Source: Larix sibirica (Eukaryota; Streptophyta; Pinopsida; Pinales; Pinaceae). Taken from it: a DNA stretch of 12,068 nucleotides. The stretch spans positions 20,730 to 32,797 of the forward strand of contig NWUY0300008556.1 of assembly GCA_004151065.3 (NCBI GenBank). Reading direction: 5' to 3'. Below the pieces are notes generated by a model. It saw only the letters and a program-made list of their open reading frames with translations. It had not been told where the DNA came from and ran no database searches. The translations under genes and the position numbers were made by a program. Numbering within the stretch: the first letter of the stretch is position 1; each line of letters begins with the position of its first letter. Positions 9,426 to 12,068 of the stretch are shown here, one piece after another.

Positions 9426-9650
9426 AAGGTAATCTATCCAAATCTTTCCTTCGGCACATAAGGCATGAATCTCATTTCTAAATGTAAACCTGGGATAAAT
9501 GTCAAATGTTATGTGGGCTAAATAATACCCATGAAATTTTTCAACAAACTCTAGACTGTCTTGCCTAATATTTACATCAACATGATCGCATGTTGTATCT
9601 TACTCTCGAACACTAGTGAAGTGCTCTATCACTCTATGAATATACCCCCA
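9426..9650 (-). pseudogene. Minus-strand coding-like island, unrecognised
   Basis: From 9650 the frame is open for 16 codons (GYIHRVIEHFTSVRE), meets one TAA at 9600-9602, then is open for 58 codons to a TAG at 9423-9425. The amino-acid mix is protein-like, with residues such as DSLEFVEKFHGYYLAH and RNEIHALCAEGKIWIDYL. It is in a different frame from the 8050-9261 block, so linking the two needs an indel or an intron. I do not recognise the family. At 58 codons the run alone is not statistically convincing. Confidence 0.25.
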
Positions 9651-10497
9651 TCACCATCCCTCCTTTCATTTTCTTATTGCAATATTTTCAACATATTTGC
9701 TAAGACAAAAATTTGCAATATTATGAGAAACATTTATAACCTCGCTATGAAGGGTTCCCAAGAGCAGTGTTTGTACTAATGGTGGAATGATCTAACTTGA
9801 GTTGTTATGTGGCTGAAAAGAAGATGCCGATAGGGCCTAGGCGGAGTGACTACTGGTGGGGCAACCTGGGTAAATCTGCACCATTGATATTCATGGTAGA
9901 TGTTTATTCTCTCTTGTATAATTATGTTATTTATAATTTCAATTCAGATCCGTGTATACTCTATGATGGAGACCTTATATAAATTATTATCTGAAAGTTG
10001 TAATGAATTATGAATGGTAATGAATGTTGGTTCATGGGGAATCAACATAATCTATAATTGTGTAGGCATGCTATACATGTTTTGCTCAATTATCATTGTT
10101 CATAGTTTTATGCATAAATAAAATAATTGCATAGGAATGTTATATGCACTTTGGATTCCACATAAGAATTGTTTTAATTATTTGTTGGGGGTTGTTGGTT
10201 GAGAGATCAATTCAGAGGGTTCAACTATTACAACATATTTTAGAGTGAGTGCACCACTGACCAAGTCAAGCGGTGGGCATGCTGCATCTCCAAAATGTTA
10301 TTCCATGCTCTTTTCAATTTCCCAATTCCCATTCTTGAGGATATATTGGATGTAAGTGAACAAATTCAGCCAATGATGTCATTATCAGTTTCCTTGTTTA
10401 TAACCCAAAAATATGGAAACAAACAAGAAACAAGAAAATGCATATAAGACAACATTTATAAAAAAAACAGACAACGACAATGAAACTGGGCACTCAC
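9651..10497. other. About 850 bases with no supportable gene
   Basis: A short relatively GC-rich patch at about 9825-9885 sits in otherwise AT-rich DNA. A + strand open run at 9797-9979 crosses it but shows no motif. A further + strand run at 10237-10445 passes a perfect GTAAGT at 10351-10356, but two minus-strand frames over the same bases are also partly open, so it is not called as an exon. Confidence 0.3.
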
Positions 10498-10686
10498 TGT
10501 TAGTCTTATCTTATACCCAGTGGAATAGATCGCATCCAACATGAATTCAAATACATGACCAGATACTTCATTTGTTTGCATACTTTCTGAATCAATGAAA
10601 TCGCTTGATTCAACTGATGCAACTACTGACAGAAGACTTTGCTTTAATTTAGTCAATTGAACATTTGATGAAAGAGCAAATAGCAC
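10498..10686 (-). CDS. Candidate 63-codon internal exon of an unrecognised host gene
   Basis: The segment is bounded on the minus strand by an acceptor-like tttccag (AG at 10688-10687) and a donor-like GTGAGT starting at 10497. It measures 189 bases, exactly 63 codons, phase 0 to phase 0, with no stop. The peptide starts VLFALSSNVQLTKLKQSLLS and ends with GHVFEFMLDAIYSTGYKIRL. It reads like a helical, Leu/Ser-rich stretch of a larger soluble protein, perhaps an alpha-helical repeat protein. I cannot name the family. The open frame runs on into both flanks (total 132 codons), where composition turns AT-rich and less protein-like, which fits introns. No partner exon was found in the window. A + strand LINE remnant lies just beyond its upstream side, as is common in long plant introns. 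A pseudogene exon is equally possible. Confidence 0.38.
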
Positions 10687-10976
10687 CTGGAAACAATCGA
10701 TATATATCAACAAATTGCAGTATGCAAATAAAATCATTTGATGAGGGAAAAATAGAATGACACGACACAAAAATTTATTGTTCTCCTGTAGGAAAATATA
10801 ATAATGAGATGCAAAAAGAAAACGAAAATGAATTGTAATATGCCATGACACCACAATAACTAGAGGAAACTAGTAAAGAATAAATTAAGAAAAATAACGT
10901 TGAAGTCATAGTTCAAAAACCTCTTTCATTTCAATTTACACAAGGTAAAGCACATGTAAGGTAACCAATTAAATAA

Positions 10977-11532
10977 CATAATAGTTTCAAATACTTTAAG
11001 GTTGGCTGGAAATTTGTTGTGCATGACTCTTCTGGGAGAGCTAGAAGGTTCACAAGACATGTCTTGCAGTAGGCTGGGAGCAGGGTTATGGACCATGGAA
11101 GCTCAAAACCAGGGTGGGGACCCCTTTCTGATGCCTCAAATAGAGAGGCACTGGACAAGCTGAAAGTAAAAGGAAAAATATAAGTAAAGTTAGGATCCCA
11201 AGGATTTTTCAACTCCTTCTTTACCCACACAAAAAACTGGTAAACCATATTTTAGACAGGGCCCTATATTTTTTTTTATCTCAGTAGGACTTTGCATTAG
11301 CTATTGGACTGAATGTTTTGACAGAATTAAGGAGGACTTCTTAAAAGTTCCAGTGTGGATACATCTATAATTACTTTTTCTAGAATTGGACTGAAGAGAT
11401 CCCAGAAGACGATGGGAATATGTTGGGCATTTACATTAAATCCTCGAAGTCACTAAAGCCACGAGGTATACCTCCTATTCCCACATTTTTCCATTAATGA
11501 ATGTTTCAAATCCCTTCTGGAATCTGTTACTA
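10977..11532 (+). pseudogene. Broken LINE ORF1 with a DUF4283 domain
   Basis: The call is that this is the nucleic-acid-binding ORF1 protein of a plant LINE (non-LTR retrotransposon). One frame runs from 10977 with stops at 11070-11072, 11181-11183, 11241-11243 and 11253-11255. It passes GWKFVVHDSSGRARRFTRH, KPGWGPLSDASNREALDKL and then GFFNSFFTHTKNW (from 11202) and TGPYIFF (11256-11276). DUF4283 domains have a GFF-x-hydrophobic-RF block and a GPxxF block in this order. After a frameshift, 11311-11367 reads FDRIKEDFLKVPVWIHL, matching the FDP...KVPVWVRL signature. Next, 11384-11458 reads NWTEEIPEDDGNMLGIYIK, matching the W-x-EE...IGN-x-LG block. After another frameshift, 11461-11532 reads RYTSYSHIFPLMNVSNPF, matching the YTSYARICVxM block. 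At least two frameshifts and four stops make it dead. The endonuclease/reverse-transcriptase ORF is not in the window. Minus-strand open runs over the same bases are shadows. Confidence 0.62.
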
Positions 11533-11570
11533 TAGATTATCAGGATAATAGATGACATAAACTATAGACT

Positions 11571-11592
11571 ATGAGGATAGCATGAGGATAGC
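11571..11592. repeat. Perfect 11-bp tandem duplication
   Basis: The sequence atgaggatagc occurs twice in a row. A related actataga...aggata segment lies about 40 bases upstream (from 11529), suggesting an earlier imperfect local duplication. Confidence 0.9.
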
Positions 11593-11698
11593 ACCTTCAA
11601 GTAAAAATAATGTCATGAAAATAGGCACCGAATGTGGGATTTACCTTTATACCAAATACCAACTCAAGAAAATAAAACGCACCCAAAAAATTTTAAGC

Positions 11699-11883
11699 TT
11701 TGCGATATTGGAGGGATAGCTAGAAAGAGTGGTTGAATGTTGTGAATTGAATGCAGGAGGTCTTAGGGTCAAGTCCCCACGCCAACTCCCTCTTGAAATA
11801 TTTTGTATGCTGTGGGCCTCACTCAATTTCCCTGTCAAATTAGATGCAATAAGTCTAGGGGAGAGGCTCCTATTGTTTTGCGA
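11699..11883 (+). mobile_element. tRNA-derived SINE-like insertion with 7-bp target-site duplications
   Basis: The sequence tttgcga occurs at 11699-11705 and again at 11877-11883, flanking a body of 171 bases. The body has a box-A-like tagctagaaagagtgg (11717-11732) and a box-B-like gggtcaagtcc (11766-11776), close to the GGTTCGANNCC consensus of the internal RNA polymerase III promoter. The stretch aggtcttagggtcaagtcccc is typical of plant SINE heads derived from tRNA. The T-rich end near 11876 could be the 3' tail, but there is no clear poly(A). The A box has an extra few bases relative to a tRNA. The body lies on the + strand about 170 bases after the LINE remnant. A minus-strand open run across it (11647-11838) is not a gene. 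Confidence 0.55.
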
Positions 11884-12068
11884 GAACCAGTAGTGGTCAT
11901 AATTCCCGTCACATCAACCACCCTATTCTTGCACATGACAAAGTTAATTAAAAAACATTAAACAACATATTTCTGCACATATATATATTATATTAAGTCC
12001 AAAATAGGAGTAAAAACTGATTGGGACCCTAGCTTACAGTATTCAGTCCATTTAATGCCAACATTAAA
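11884..12068. other. No supportable feature
   Basis: AT-rich sequence with a short AT dinucleotide run near 11980. It may be further LINE or flanking DNA; nothing in it can be assigned. Confidence 0.4.

Noticed and set aside
9561-9779. 72-codon + strand open run
   Set aside because: It partly overlaps the better minus-strand island at 9426-9650, and its Ser/Ile/Asn-rich make-up looks non-coding.
10182-10212. G-rich stretch gttgggggttgttggttgag, considered as a polypurine tract or LTR start
   Set aside because: It is not a purine run, and no LTR-like end, partner copy or primer site accompanies it.
10237-10445. + strand exon-like run with GTAAGT at 10351 (peptide includes VKRWACCISKMLFHALFNF)
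   Set aside because: Two minus-strand frames over the same bases are also partly open and equally protein-like, so the strand cannot be decided and the splice site alone is not enough.
10931-11248. 105-codon minus-strand open run
   Set aside because: It is the antisense shadow of the LINE ORF1 remnant, which has recognisable domain blocks on the + strand.
11647-11838. 63-codon minus-strand open run
   Set aside because: It crosses the SINE-like body and one of its flanking duplications, so it is not a gene.
1-12068. Bacterial operon, CRISPR array, tRNA or rRNA gene
   Set aside because: No array of evenly spaced identical repeats, no ribosome-site-led gene chain, and no complete tRNA or rRNA fold was found; the sequence has plant transposon character throughout.

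Overview
The window looks like non-genic plant nuclear DNA, most likely from a very large and old genome such as a conifer. It is AT-rich, has no intact gene, and is packed with decayed transposon remains of plant type. There is one ambiguous base at 4602. The organism call is an inference from repeat style. Nothing bacterial or organellar is seen. All coding calls were made by eye from reading frames, without a database search.

Layout. 1-2708 is the 3' end of a degenerate LTR retrotransposon, + strand: broken coding-like sequence (283-1005), a polypurine tract (1145-1156), one LTR of about 1.5 kb (1157-2684) carrying a worn array of ~24-bp repeats, and a decayed primer-binding-site-like sequence (2689-2708). 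2811-4048 is a broken, unrecognised coding-like region with a splice-donor-like junction. 4049-6040 shows no supportable gene. From about 6874 to 9650 the minus strand carries several coding-like islands. One has a BED zinc-finger-like pattern (7168-7365), and one is a 1.2-kb single frame with unusually few stops (8050-9261). 10498-10686 is a candidate 63-codon internal exon on the minus strand. 10977-11532 is a broken ORF1 of a LINE with a recognisable DUF4283 domain, + strand. 11699-11883 is a tRNA-derived SINE-like insertion flanked by 7-bp target-site duplications.

How it fits together. The parts do not form a pathway or operon. They read as layers of LTR element, LINE, SINE and possibly hAT-like DNA transposon debris around at most one exon of a host gene, which could sit between long introns. 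The firmest calls are the DUF4283 remnant, the SINE-like insertion, the PPT-LTR junction and the short tandem duplications. The least expected observation is the order internal sequence, PPT, LTR, PBS, further coding-like sequence, which is not what a solo LTR or a simple 3' end would leave.
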